Origin: an uncultured Pseudomonadota bacterium
GTDB lineage: Bacteria > Pseudomonadota > Gammaproteobacteria > Steroidobacterales > Steroidobacteraceae
Assembly: GCA_903884235.1 (NCBI GenBank)
Contig: CAISEB010000018.1
Location: 1 to 64,000 of the forward strand
Length of the DNA: 64,000 nt
Reading direction: 5' to 3'
Under the pieces are notes generated by a model, which searched no databases, was not told the DNA's origin, and worked only from the letters and a program-made list of their open reading frames with translations. Made by a program: the position numbers and the translations under genes. This document shows, piece after piece, positions 9,719 to 18,157 of this stretch (its first letter is position 1; each line of letters opens with the position of its first letter).

Positions 9719-10110
9719 CGTTCCTCACGCACCTCGTGACACGCCGCAGGATCCGCAACTGGGTCGCGTGTGCATTGCTGGCGGGACTGCTTGGGCGGGC
9801 GTTGATCCCGGTCGGGTTCATGCCCGGCGCGTCGGGTCTCGAGTTCTGCGACGGCGGCATGCCGTCGATGGCGGCGTCGATTCATCACCATCACTACGCC
9901 GAAGGCCAGCACGCACCTTCGCACTCCACCGGTCACGGCGAAGGCTGCGTGTTCGCCGGCAGCGCGGTCGGGTTGGCACCGCCCTGCGTACCAAGCGCGG
10001 CCGGATCGGTCCAGGCCGCGACGGCGTATCCAGTTCCGTCCTCCAGCCTCGCATCAAGTCCAACGATTCTCCGCGCCCAGTCTCCACGCGGCCCGCCCGC
10101 GCTCTCCTGA
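9715..10110 (+). CDS. DUF2946-family His-rich protein (copy 2)
   Basis: A 131-residue paralogue of the protein at 7520. It has an N-terminal hydrophobic segment ending in LIPVGFM, a Cys in LEFCDGG, a His-rich stretch (SIHHHHYAEGQHAPSHSTGH, about 60-79) and a C-terminal RGPPALS, matching RGPPTLA in copy 1. Its ATG overlaps the SCO1 stop by four bases, which argues that the two products are needed together. Export and metal binding are inferred from the His/Cys content and the company of SCO1. The middle of the protein has diverged from copy 1, so the duplication is not recent. Confidence 0.74.
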   Translation: MTFLTHLVTRRRIRNWVACALLAGLLGRALIPVGFMPGASGLEFCDGGMPSMAASIHHHHYAEGQHAPSHSTGHGEGCVFAGSAVGLAPPCVPSAAGSVQAATAYPVPSSSLASSPTILRAQSPRGPPALS

Positions 10111-10186
10111 CGACCGACGACCCAGCGCCCATGGGTCCCCTTACGTTCCTGGCGCCGACGCCGGTGCCTGATCAGGAGAATCCAGC

Positions 10187-10489
10187 ATGGCACTGCACAG
10201 TCCGTTTCCCGTGCTCAGCCGCTTCATTACATCGGGTGGCACGATCGATGTCGGCCGTATCGACCGGATCGATTGCGCCGCCATCGCGACCGACGCCAAC
10301 ACGCTCTGGGTCGCACTGACCCGTCGCGACCAGGAGGATCTCATGGACCTGCTGGCACGGCTCAATGACACGCTCGACCGGTGCCTCGCGACCGGCGAGC
10401 ACGTCGACGAGCTCGATCGGTCGGCGTACTCCGACGAGGCGCTACCGCGCCTCGACGATCACGCTTCGCTCCGATTGCTCACCGGCTGA
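10187..10489 (+). CDS. Small protein of unknown function
   Basis: A 100-residue protein I do not recognise. It starts at an ATG with CAGGAG at good spacing, 76 bases after the second DUF2946 gene on the same strand, and ends 11 bases before a hairpin. It is acidic and apparently cytosolic: no signal peptide, no membrane helix and no cysteine cluster. Residues about 50-80 (RDQEDLMDLLARLNDTLDRC) look helical and could form a dimerising coil. Context would tie it to the metal locus, but nothing in the sequence gives a function. Confidence 0.5.
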   Translation: MALHSPFPVLSRFITSGGTIDVGRIDRIDCAAIATDANTLWVALTRRDQEDLMDLLARLNDTLDRCLATGEHVDELDRSAYSDEALPRLDDHASLRLLTG

Positions 10490-10499
10490 CGGGGAAGGC

Positions 10500-10537
10500 G
10501 GCGACTGGGTCGGGAGAGGTGTCCCGCCTCAGTCGCC
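10500..10537 (+). terminator. Hairpin at end of metal locus
   Basis: Inverted repeat with arms beginning ggcgactg and ending cagtcgcc, extended inward with two mismatches to ggga/tccc around a short loop. It begins 11 bases after the 10489 stop. No T-run follows, so the terminator role is tentative. Confidence 0.4.
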
Positions 10538-10749
10538 GGTCCACTCGCGGCCCATCGAATCGCTTGCAGCGCTTTGCCCGCCGGGTTGAGCGTCACTGAG
10601 CGCTGACCCACTCCGCCAGAGCGGCATCCACCACGCAGGACAGGTTCATCCTGCGCCAATTCGCCAGCGGCGTCGTGCCGGACCAATGCCCATGCCAGCA
10701 GGGATTTCCGAGCGCCCCGCATTTCCGAAGGAGGGACGACGTGTTGGGC

Positions 10750-12957
10750 TCAGGCGGAGGGTATTCGCGCAGCGCGGCTTGCGTCGGCGCGCACCTGATG
10801 GGTCGGGTCGGCGCTGTGGGCGCCCGTGGGTGCGGATCCCTTGGCGGCGATTGCCTTGAGTACCCGGTCGGGCAGCATCGGCAGGCGCAGCAGTCGCACG
10901 CCCGCTGCATCGAAGACTGCGTTCGCGAGGACCGCGCCCGTCGTGATTATCGCGGGCTCCCCGCCGCCCTGGGGCGCCAATTCGTTGTTCGGCACGAGCA
11001 TGGCCTCGATCCTGGGCGCCGCGCTGAATCGGGGTAGCTCATAGGAGTCGAAGTTGCGATCCAGGATTTCACCACCCCGGAATTGAAGCTCCTCGCTCAG
11101 CGCGTAGCCGAGGCCCATCATCAGGCCGCCTTCGATCTGCATCCTGGCACCCTCGGGGTTGACGACGATCCCCATGTCCTGGGCGCAGACGATCCGCACG
11201 ACGGCGATGCGCCCGGTCGCCGCATCCACCTTGACCTCGGCCATCGTCGCGACGTAGGTGCCGGCGTCAATGCAGCAGGCCAGTCCGTAACCTCGGCCGC
11301 CGCCTTTGGCCACGGTCGGCCACCCGAAGACCCGGGCGGCGGCCTTCAGCACCCGGATCATCCTGGCGTCGGTGAGATTGCGTATCCGGAATTCGAGCGG
11401 ATCAACCTTGAGCGCTGCGGCCATGATGTCAATCTGCGATTCCGCCGCGAAGACGTTCATGTTCGCGCCAGGGCCCCGCCAGGGGCCAACAGCGAAAGGA
11501 TGCAGGTCCGTGGTCGTCGCGCCTGGCGCGTCCGAGTTCTTGCCCGCTGAGCGGATTCGAATGTTGGGAATGGCGTACGACAGCGTTGTGCCACGGGACC
11601 CGGCCGCATACACCCGGTAGTCCCACGCCAGAACCTTGCCGGCCCGATCCACTCCCGAGGTGATCTTCACGATGGCGGCGGGATCAAAGGTGTCATTGAA
11701 GAACTCCTCCGCCCGCGTCCAGGCGACCTGCACTGGCACCCGCACAATCTGGGCCAATCGCGCAGCCTCGACGGCCTGTCCGAATGCACTCTTGCCGCCG
11801 AAGCCACCGCCCAACAGCGGCGTGATCACGCGCACATTCGCTTCACTCAGGCCGAGCGCCGTGGCGATCCCGGCACGGGCCGGGAACGGCGTCTGCGTCG
11901 ATGCCCACACCGTCATCCGGCCATCCCTGAAGTCGGCCAATGCCGCGTGAGTCTCGAGCGCAGCATGGGCAACGTAGCCCTTCTGGAACGTCGTCTCGAA
12001 CGACTGCACGGCGCTCGCCTGCGCGACGACCGTGTCGCCGCTGGCCGCGACCTCCGTGAAACCGGCCGCCTTGGCGATCAGGTGATCAAAGATGGTGTCC
12101 GGATCTGGCGTGGCCGCCGACTGCCGCCAGGTCGCGCGGACGAGTTCCAGGGCCTTGGCGGCGGACTCCGGGTCGGCATGCAGGACGGCCACCAGGTCAT
12201 CGCGCGCGACGACCGTGACACCCGCGAGTCCTTCAGCGGCGGAGGTGTCCAGCGTCAGCCGCGCCGCCCCATGCATGGGGGGGCGCAGCACGCGTGCATA
12301 CAGCATCCCGGGCAGCCGGATGTCGGCGGCGTATCGCGCTGTTCCAGTCACCTTTTCCAGCGCATCCAGGCGCTGCGGAGATGTGCCCATCACGTTGAAG
12401 TCCGCGGCAGCCCGCAAGACCGCCTTGCGGTCCACGACGCGCGTGATACGCGCACCCCTCGACAGCTCCGCGTAGCTCACCGACCGGTTCGGCTCGCCCG
12501 CAACCGAGACGAGGCCATCGCGCACGACCAGTCGCTCCAGCGGAACACCGAGCCGCTCGCCGGCCAGCGTCATCAGTACGAGGCGTGCCTGGGCGCTCGC
12601 GGCTCGCAAGGCGGGACCGAACATCCGGGTCGTGAGTGAACCGAACGTTCCCATGTCCCACGGGCAGCGATCCGTGTCCCCCAATACCATGTCGATCGAG
12701 GCAAGTTGGACGCCAAGCTCCTCGGCCACCATCTGCGCCTGGGAGGTCAGAGCGCCCTGGCCCATCTCGATCTTGCCGGAGAACACCGTGACGCGGCCGT
12801 TCTCGCCAATCACCAGATAGGCATTGAAATCCTCTGGATACAGGCGCTTGCCCTCGTCGGCCAGGAGGAACTCCGGCGTCATGCTGACCAGCACGACCAC
12901 GCCACCTCCGACAAGCTGCAGGAAGGCCCTGCGATCGAGCCCTGAACGGAGGCTCAC
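10750..12957 (-). CDS. Molybdenum hydroxylase large subunit (isoquinoline 1-oxidoreductase / aldehyde oxidase type)
   Basis: A 735-residue molybdopterin-binding subunit of the xanthine dehydrogenase/aldehyde oxidase family, which hydroxylates aldehydes or N-heterocycles with water as oxygen donor. A Tat-type leader is visible (LDRRAFLQLVGGGVV near residue 7). The cofactor loop GGGFGGKSAFG and the late GGGEPAI motif, with the proposed catalytic Glu, are present, as are EMGQGALTSQAQM and CAQDMGIVVNPEG. The start is a GTG at 12957, overlapping the TGA of the Fe-S subunit (GTGA). The frame is open several hundred bases further upstream, but there it merely shadows the Fe-S gene. Expected location is the periplasm. 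No cytochrome subunit gene is adjacent, unlike the second system at 57690-61197. Confidence 0.88.
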   Translation of the reverse strand: MSLRSGLDRRAFLQLVGGGVVVLVSMTPEFLLADEGKRLYPEDFNAYLVIGENGRVTVFSGKIEMGQGALTSQAQMVAEELGVQLASIDMVLGDTDRCPWDMGTFGSLTTRMFGPALRAASAQARLVLMTLAGERLGVPLERLVVRDGLVSVAGEPNRSVSYAELSRGARITRVVDRKAVLRAAADFNVMGTSPQRLDALEKVTGTARYAADIRLPGMLYARVLRPPMHGAARLTLDTSAAEGLAGVTVVARDDLVAVLHADPESAAKALELVRATWRQSAATPDPDTIFDHLIAKAAGFTEVAASGDTVVAQASAVQSFETTFQKGYVAHAALETHAALADFRDGRMTVWASTQTPFPARAGIATALGLSEANVRVITPLLGGGFGGKSAFGQAVEAARLAQIVRVPVQVAWTRAEEFFNDTFDPAAIVKITSGVDRAGKVLAWDYRVYAAGSRGTTLSYAIPNIRIRSAGKNSDAPGATTTDLHPFAVGPWRGPGANMNVFAAESQIDIMAAALKVDPLEFRIRNLTDARMIRVLKAAARVFGWPTVAKGGGRGYGLACCIDAGTYVATMAEVKVDAATGRIAVVRIVCAQDMGIVVNPEGARMQIEGGLMMGLGYALSEELQFRGGEILDRNFDSYELPRFSAAPRIEAMLVPNNELAPQGGGEPAIITTGAVLANAVFDAAGVRLLRLPMLPDRVLKAIAAKGSAPTGAHSADPTHQVRADASRAARIPSA

Positions 12958-13430
12958 GGCGAAGTGCCGTGCTGGATCGCCACCGACTCGATGGCATCGA
13001 CGATGCGCTGATGGGCGCCGCAGCGACAGAGGTTGTGGTCCATGTGCGATACCACGGCCTCCCGCGAGGGCCGAGGACTTTCCCGCAGGAAGGCAGACGC
13101 CGACATCAGCATGCCTGATGTGCAGAAACCGCACTGGAACGCGCCGTGCTCCGCAAAGGCTTGCTGAAGCGGATGCAGCGTGTCGCCTCGCGCCAACCCC
13201 TCGATTGTGACGACCTCCTTCCCGGCCACGTTCCGGATCGGGGTTCGGCAGGACCTGACGGCCTTGCCCCCCACCGTCACGGTGCAGGCGCCACAGATTC
13301 CTTCGCCACAACCATACTTCGTGCCCGTGAGGCCAAGATCGGTCCGGAGCACCCACAGCAGCATGCGATCGTCCTCAGTATCCAAAGCGGCCGGCTTGCC
13401 ATTGAGCTGGAACTTGATCGACGCTTTCAT
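12954..13430 (-). CDS. Molybdenum hydroxylase [2Fe-2S] small subunit
   Basis: A 158-residue iron-sulfur subunit that passes electrons from the molybdenum centre. It has a plant-ferredoxin type cluster (Cys41, Cys46, Cys49 and Cys61 in YGCGEGICGAC and SCRTP) and a C-terminal helical cluster domain (Cys100, Cys103, Cys135 and Cys137 in CGFC and CRC). Length and motif spacing are normal for isoquinoline 1-oxidoreductase alpha subunits. There is no signal peptide; such subunits are usually co-exported with the Tat-bearing large subunit. It is first in a two-gene operon with a start/stop overlap to the large subunit. It is the only Fe-S subunit of this kind in the window, although a second large subunit lies at 58939. 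Confidence 0.93.
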   Translation of the reverse strand: MKASIKFQLNGKPAALDTEDDRMLLWVLRTDLGLTGTKYGCGEGICGACTVTVGGKAVRSCRTPIRNVAGKEVVTIEGLARGDTLHPLQQAFAEHGAFQCGFCTSGMLMSASAFLRESPRPSREAVVSHMDHNLCRCGAHQRIVDAIESVAIQHGTSP

Positions 13431-14080
13431 ATGCGGTTCTCCCTACGCTTCTTAGGAATGCCGGCGGATCTCGAGTGTTCGGCGCGGGACCGACGCCATC
13501 CAACTCTGGGTTGATCCCATCGGAACGGGAGGGAGGCTGTGTCTCGCGAGCGACGCCGGGTCGTCCTCACCGAATCGACCACGCGGCACGGCAACCGTCA
13601 TCCAGCCATTTGAACCCGAGCGGATGGCCCCGCCGCGCCGCTGCGACAGCCGACCAACCGACTCAGGACGTCGGGCTGCTTGCGCTGGTTGCGGCCCCGG
13701 ATGCCGGATGGGAGATCGCCCGGGTCCGCGAATGGCAGGGGCGTGCATGTGAAAGACCTGACGGACGAGGAAGCGTGCTGCGGAAAAGGCTGAACGCCCG
13801 CGACTCTCGGGTCTGTGCGGTCGCAAACAGAATCCGCGGGACCTGCACGCCATGATCGGCCTGGCGTTGGCGCTGGGAGGCCACGGCGGCACACCTCACC
13901 TGCCTGAGCGCGGGTTCCCCTCACGGCAGCGGCGCGCCGGCAGACCCATACTTCGAGCGTCTCTTGGCACTTGGCCGTGGAATCCAGGGCGGCACTGAGC
14001 ACCTCAGGCGCTCCGGAAATCGATCGCGTTGCCGCAAAGGCCGCCCCGCACTGGGCGGCGCACCCGCACAGGAGAGAGTC
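13431..14080. other. 650-bp region without a recognisable gene
   Basis: This lies between divergently oriented genes (Fe-S subunit on minus, DUF2892 protein on plus). Several overlapping open frames of 80-150 codons exist on both strands, but none has a domain, plausible composition or good start. The region likely carries both promoters. A vanished gene remnant cannot be excluded. Confidence 0.45.
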
Positions 14081-14632
14081 ATGGTCACGAGGCCGATGCA
14101 GTCCGGACGGAGTCTCTACATTGTTCGTACCGATCGCTGGTATATCGAGCGGATCGTCTGGTTACTGGCCGGCATCGTGCTGTCGACGAGCTCGCTCCTC
14201 GCATTCTTCGTCAATCCATACTTCATCCTGTTCGTGAGTCTCAGCGGACTCGTTTCGATCAACGTCGCCGTCAATGGACTCTGTCCCGTCGGAAGCGTGC
14301 TCAAGTTCTTTGGGTTCTCGGGCGCGCTGGAGAGCCCCCGCTCCGCAGCAGGCCCGTTCTACCGCATGCAGACGGACGCGTGGTTCCTCGAGCGCCGCAT
14401 CTACATGACGGTCGGCGTCAATGTTCTCATCGGATCGACGCTCGTGCTCCTGCACTCGCTGTGGTGGTGCTTGTTCACGGGATTCGTTGGCGTCGCAATG
14501 TTGTGGTTCGCATCGACCGGCTTCTGCATCCTTGCCAACCTGCTCTACTGGATCGGCGCAGAACCCCGCCTGAAGCCACCGCGCGATTCAGCCGATGGCC
14601 GCACCGTGGACGCGTTGCGCCGCATTCCGTAG
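14081..14632 (+). CDS. Inner-membrane protein with two DUF2892-like repeats
   Basis: A 183-residue membrane protein made of two similar halves. Each begins with an aromatic/charged strap (YIVRTDRWYIERIVWLLAG; YRMQTDAWFLERRIYMTVG) followed by two hydrophobic helices, and each has the DUF2892-like Cys near the end of the second helix (NGLCPVG; TGFCILA). Single DUF2892 units occur fused to rhodanese domains (YgaP) or alone; here the unit is duplicated. The start at 14081 has AGGAGAG before it; upstream in-frame sequence is arginine-rich and not protein-like. No partner gene is adjacent on its strand. The biochemical role is unknown; a sulfur-related or small-molecule membrane function would be a guess. 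Confidence 0.7.
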   Translation: MVTRPMQSGRSLYIVRTDRWYIERIVWLLAGIVLSTSSLLAFFVNPYFILFVSLSGLVSINVAVNGLCPVGSVLKFFGFSGALESPRSAAGPFYRMQTDAWFLERRIYMTVGVNVLIGSTLVLLHSLWWCLFTGFVGVAMLWFASTGFCILANLLYWIGAEPRLKPPRDSADGRTVDALRRIP

Positions 14633-14895
14633 CAACTGCCCGGGCCGATCCCGGACTCGCTTTCAGGAGACGAGCCGCGCAATACCCGGCCTACGCCGGC
14701 GGCAGCCCCTGGGATCGACGACACTGGATGGAGATGACCGTCTGGCGTGCAGGCGCACTTGAGCCGGGCTTTCCTCGCAAGCGGTCAGGTTCAGTGCCCG
14801 GGCTCGTCTCGGGCCCGCCGCGCCGGAACGCACATCGGAAATCGCCTGCGTGGCTACGCCTGCGTCCGGCTGCGCGGGACCTCAGGCATCCACCG

Positions 14896-15900
14896 TCAGA
14901 TCGACAGCACCGTCTCACGACGCGCCGGCATCTCCGCGAGGCGGCCGTTCCATGTCGCCTCGAGAAAGGGACGCACGATGTCCAGTGGGGTCGTGATGTA
15001 CGGCCGCCCGTCAAAATCCGCGCGCGCATGCTGCTGCCGTTCGAGGATGTCCCGATCCTGGTCGGCGACCCGCGCGAGCAGCGGCCATGCCAGCGCACGA
15101 ACGAGCCACGACGGCGCCCACCGCCCTCGCACATGGAGCGACGCGTAGATCCGTGTCGTGCCTTTGGTTTCTGGCGTGCAGCAGAGCGTGATCCACGCCG
15201 CCCATCCGGCGGCGTAGGCGAATTCGAGCTGGGTGACGCAGGCGCCCGAGACGTGCGCCCGTTCGAGGGTGCGCCTGGACTCGAACAATCGGTACAACAG
15301 GCCCGATTGGCTCGGCTGGCCCGTGTAGTCGACATGAAACCCGTCGTCCACGACGCTCACGGAGGCCTGGATGGGACGCCTCGCGGACGCGCGACGCACG
15401 AGCCCCGCGTGGATCGTGTGCGTGTGCAGTGCGTCCAGGAAGTTCTCCTGCACGTCGATGATCGGCGCGTTCCAGGTCGCCCGCCAGCGAAACCGACATT
15501 CGTTCTCTTGCAACGCCTTAATTCTGGACGGCAACAAGACCTCTGGAGTCAACGAGACCCAAACCAGACCCTGGTGTTCAATGACCGAAAGCCGTGTCAC
15601 ACGAGGCGTGCCCAGCGGTTGTCCGTCGCGCGTGCCGGGCATCGCACGGCAGTGACCCGCCGCGTCGAACGCCCAGCCGTGGTAGCGGCAGACGATGGTG
15701 TCGGAGTCCACGTGGCCGATCGACAATGGCACACCACGGTGCGGGCAGCGGTCCTCGAGCGCGGCGATTCCGCCGGAGTTCGGCCGGAACAGGACGATGG
15801 GGACGCCGCACAACACGATTCGAAGTGGCGTGCGGCCCACGTCGCGGGATTCGGCGGCAACAAACGCATGCCGATCGAAAAACGCCCGAACCCCGGTCAT
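14896..15900 (-). CDS. Rieske non-heme iron oxygenase (last gene of seven-gene operon)
   Basis: A 334-residue oxygenase of the aromatic-ring-hydroxylating type. The N-terminal Rieske [2Fe-2S] ligands are complete: Cys52 and His54 in RCPHRG, Cys71 and His74 in CRYHGW. The mononuclear iron motif is also complete: Asp156, His159 and His164 in ENFLDALHTHTIH. It should activate O2 to hydroxylate, desaturate or demethylate a substrate, with electrons from a reductase not encoded here. Its ATG overlaps the stop of the GNAT-like gene (ATGA, 15897-15900). As last gene of the operon it probably performs a late tailoring oxidation on the product. The frame continues far upstream on this strand as a shadow of the preceding gene, so only 15900 is a credible start. 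Confidence 0.87.
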   Translation of the reverse strand: MTGVRAFFDRHAFVAAESRDVGRTPLRIVLCGVPIVLFRPNSGGIAALEDRCPHRGVPLSIGHVDSDTIVCRYHGWAFDAAGHCRAMPGTRDGQPLGTPRVTRLSVIEHQGLVWVSLTPEVLLPSRIKALQENECRFRWRATWNAPIIDVQENFLDALHTHTIHAGLVRRASARRPIQASVSVVDDGFHVDYTGQPSQSGLLYRLFESRRTLERAHVSGACVTQLEFAYAAGWAAWITLCCTPETKGTTRIYASLHVRGRWAPSWLVRALAWPLLARVADQDRDILERQQHARADFDGRPYITTPLDIVRPFLEATWNGRLAEMPARRETVLSI

Positions 15901-17009
15901 GGCTGGAAGCGCCTCATGAAGGGCTCGCCAATCCGGTGTGCCAGCTGGGCGAGCATCGCGATGGCGCGCTGGCGGGGCCGCGCGAGGTGGCGGGTGTAGA
16001 CAGCGCTGTATTCGATGATCCCGACGCCACCTCGCAGTCTCTTGAAGTGGCCGGCCCCCGCGCTCAGGTTGATCTGCTGGCCCCGGGCAGCGGCCTGCGC
16101 GTAGACCGCCCCGATCGCCAGCCGATACAGACCCTCGCGCTGCGGCCGGTGCGTATCGTAACCGACGATCGGCGCCGTGACGGTGTCGCCGCTGCCGAAC
16201 GTGCCCACCACCACCTGCAGCGTCCCGTCCGCTGCGCGGTAACCGAGGAGACGCAGCAGGCCCGCCACGTGCCACGTGCGCAGGAAGGCGGCCGAGTAGG
16301 CAGGATTCAGGTGCGAGTACTTGCGCAGGTACAGCAAGTCGTACAAATGGGCCGCGCGCTCGAAGTCCACCGCTGCCCAGTGTGTTGCGGGCGCAGTCTC
16401 GAGTGTCGTCGATCGGTGCAGTCTCAGGTCCCGACGCAGGTTCGCAGGACGGACGGCATCGGCATCGATGCGGTCGTAGAGGTACACCAGCCTGCTCGGT
16501 ACGAGCAGGCAACCGGCGCGTCGCACTGCATCGAGCCATCGCCCTGTCTGGCGGGCATTCAGGGAGCGAAACCAGATCGCGTGGTCGGGCCAGCGCGAAA
16601 CCGCCTCGTCGAGGTATCGAGTTGCGGCGGTCGGCACGACGGAGGGATAGAGGTTCGTCGACAGCAACCAGTTGTTGACGATGACCGCATCGTCGATGCG
16701 CGCCCGCATCAGGTAGCCGCCCATGGCTGTGCACAGGCTGCCGAGCGGTCTACTCAGCCAGCGCGGTCCGATCCGCCGCAGCTCGTCGTCGGCGTAGCGC
16801 ACGTAGGTGGTGTACGGGGAGCATACCCACGCGTTCTCCGGCTCGGAGCAATTGACCGTGACGGGTAGCCGTCCCTCGCCCTCCCCGATCGACCCGACCG
16901 TCGTGGACAGGTTTCCGATCGAGGCGACGGAGTCGCTCCCGACGCCGAGAAACGCGGTCACGTCCGCGGCGAAGGAATTCGCATCGTTGACGGCTCGGTC
17001 CTCGGTCAT
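15897..17009 (-). CDS. GNAT/FemAB-like acyltransferase
   Basis: A 370-residue protein that resembles GNAT-fold transferases, especially in its C-terminal half: LYDLLYLRKYSHLNPAYS, then APIVGYDT, a GLYR segment and NLSAGAGHFKRLRGG near the end, which is like the FemAB/GNAT C-terminal signature. Such enzymes transfer an acyl or aminoacyl group from CoA, ACP or tRNA to an amine. It is cytosolic, with no signal peptide. The ATG at 17009 overlaps the ATP-grasp stop (ATGA); an earlier in-frame ATG at 17033 is less likely. It sits between an ATP-grasp ligase and a Rieske oxygenase, so acylation of an amine intermediate in the same pathway is inferred. The family call is by pattern recognition and is moderately sure; the substrate is unknown. 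Confidence 0.6.
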   Translation of the reverse strand: MTEDRAVNDANSFAADVTAFLGVGSDSVASIGNLSTTVGSIGEGEGRLPVTVNCSEPENAWVCSPYTTYVRYADDELRRIGPRWLSRPLGSLCTAMGGYLMRARIDDAVIVNNWLLSTNLYPSVVPTAATRYLDEAVSRWPDHAIWFRSLNARQTGRWLDAVRRAGCLLVPSRLVYLYDRIDADAVRPANLRRDLRLHRSTTLETAPATHWAAVDFERAAHLYDLLYLRKYSHLNPAYSAAFLRTWHVAGLLRLLGYRAADGTLQVVVGTFGSGDTVTAPIVGYDTHRPQREGLYRLAIGAVYAQAAARGQQINLSAGAGHFKRLRGGVGIIEYSAVYTRHLARPRQRAIAMLAQLAHRIGEPFMRRFQP

Positions 17010-18157
17010 GGCACCAGGGCCTCGCCGTCCCATTCCAGATCGCGCGTGGACGCGGTCCGCAATGAACAGCGGTGGCGCAGAGCAAGCGCCATGAACGCCG
17101 CGATGTCGGCCGCGGCACCGATGGCCGGGGCGATATCGCCCGGCACCGCGAGCACGTCACGGGCACGGCCCCAATCCAGTCGCCAGCGATGCAGGTCCCC
17201 GCGGTGGATCGCGCGCGGCAGACCCGCGGCGAGCATCACCGGAGCGAGCATCGCCGGAGTGGACAGTCGCGGACGCAGGGTGTCCGCGACTCTTCCGAGC
17301 ATCGCCTCGGGCAGCGGATCCGTCCGGTCGAACAGGTGGACGCCGCTGATCGCCCGCGGATTGCATTCGAGCGGCACGACACCACCGCCCATGCGCTCGA
17401 CCCAGTCGAAGGAGATCTGCCCCGTGTAGCCGAGTCGTTCGACGATCCGGCCGACGGCAGCCTCCACCGCCGGGACGGCGCGGGGCTCGAAGTAGTAGCT
17501 GCTGCTCCCCTGCAGGCGGTAGGTCGGTTCATACGTCACGTGGGCCGTGACGCGACCCGCGACCGCAGTGCTATACGAACACAGTTCGCGACCCCGCTGG
17601 AACGACTGAACGACCCACGGCCCCGCGACGGGCAGCGGACGACCCATCGCCGGAATGCCCTGCGGATACAGCCGGACGAAGACGCCAAAGCGCGAGTATT
17701 CGGGCTTGAGCACGACCGGGCGCCCGTTCGCCCAGTCGCGCGCGTCCGAGAGGTTCGTGACCAGCGCGGATTCTGGCACCTCGACGCCGCAGCTTCGTGC
17801 AAGCACCAGGAATTGGAACTTGCTATGCAGCGCTCGCATCGCATCGAATGGCGCGACGAAGACCGAACACGTGGCCGCGAGGCGATCCCGGATCGCGCTG
17901 ACGTAGAACGCCTCCTCGCAGGTCGGCAGCACGAGGTCGATCCGCTCCTCCTCGACCAGGTCCACGAGCGCGCGCGCGAAGGCGGGCAGATCGGCGCGCG
18001 GCGGCGGCAGTCGCATCGTCTTGAGGACGCTGCGCGACCAGCTGGAAATCCTGCACGGCCCGCAATCCGCGATCGAGACGTCCCAGCCCGCCGCCGAGAA
18101 GCGGCGCGCATGGTCCAACGCGACTGGCGCCCGCCCGCCGAGAATCAGGACACGCAC
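17006..18157 (-). CDS. ATP-grasp ligase
   Basis: A 383-residue ATP-grasp protein. It starts MRVLILGGRAPVALDHARRF, a pre-ATP-grasp Rossmann-like domain. The ATP-binding region follows (RPVVLKPEYSRFGVFV, WVVQSFQRGRELCSYS), with the metal-binding Glu/Asn late in the fold (VVPLECNPRAISGVHLF). Members join a carboxylate to an amine or thiol through an acyl-phosphate. The GTG at 18157 is chosen because GAGGGGAG lies seven bases upstream and it restores the canonical N-terminus; it overlaps the preceding gene by 13 bases. Together with the adenylating enzyme upstream and the acyltransferase downstream it suggests amide-bond formation in the pathway. The substrates cannot be read from sequence. Confidence 0.82.
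   Translation of the reverse strand: MRVLILGGRAPVALDHARRFSAAGWDVSIADCGPCRISSWSRSVLKTMRLPPPRADLPAFARALVDLVEEERIDLVLPTCEEAFYVSAIRDRLAATCSVFVAPFDAMRALHSKFQFLVLARSCGVEVPESALVTNLSDARDWANGRPVVLKPEYSRFGVFVRLYPQGIPAMGRPLPVAGPWVVQSFQRGRELCSYSTAVAGRVTAHVTYEPTYRLQGSSSYYFEPRAVPAVEAAVGRIVERLGYTGQISFDWVERMGGGVVPLECNPRAISGVHLFDRTDPLPEAMLGRVADTLRPRLSTPAMLAPVMLAAGLPRAIHRGDLHRWRLDWGRARDVLAVPGDIAPAIGAAADIAAFMALALRHRCSLRTASTRDLEWDGEALVP

Noticed and set aside
10750-13356. A single 868-codon frame that would extend the molybdenum large subunit far upstream
   Set aside because: Residues before about position 133 shadow the [2Fe-2S] gene and have no homology; the GTG at 12957 overlapping that gene's stop gives a Tat signal.
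14029-15999. A 656-codon plus-strand open frame
   Set aside because: It is antisense to the Rieske gene and overlaps the DUF2892 gene in another frame; composition is Arg/Pro/Ala-rich with no domain.
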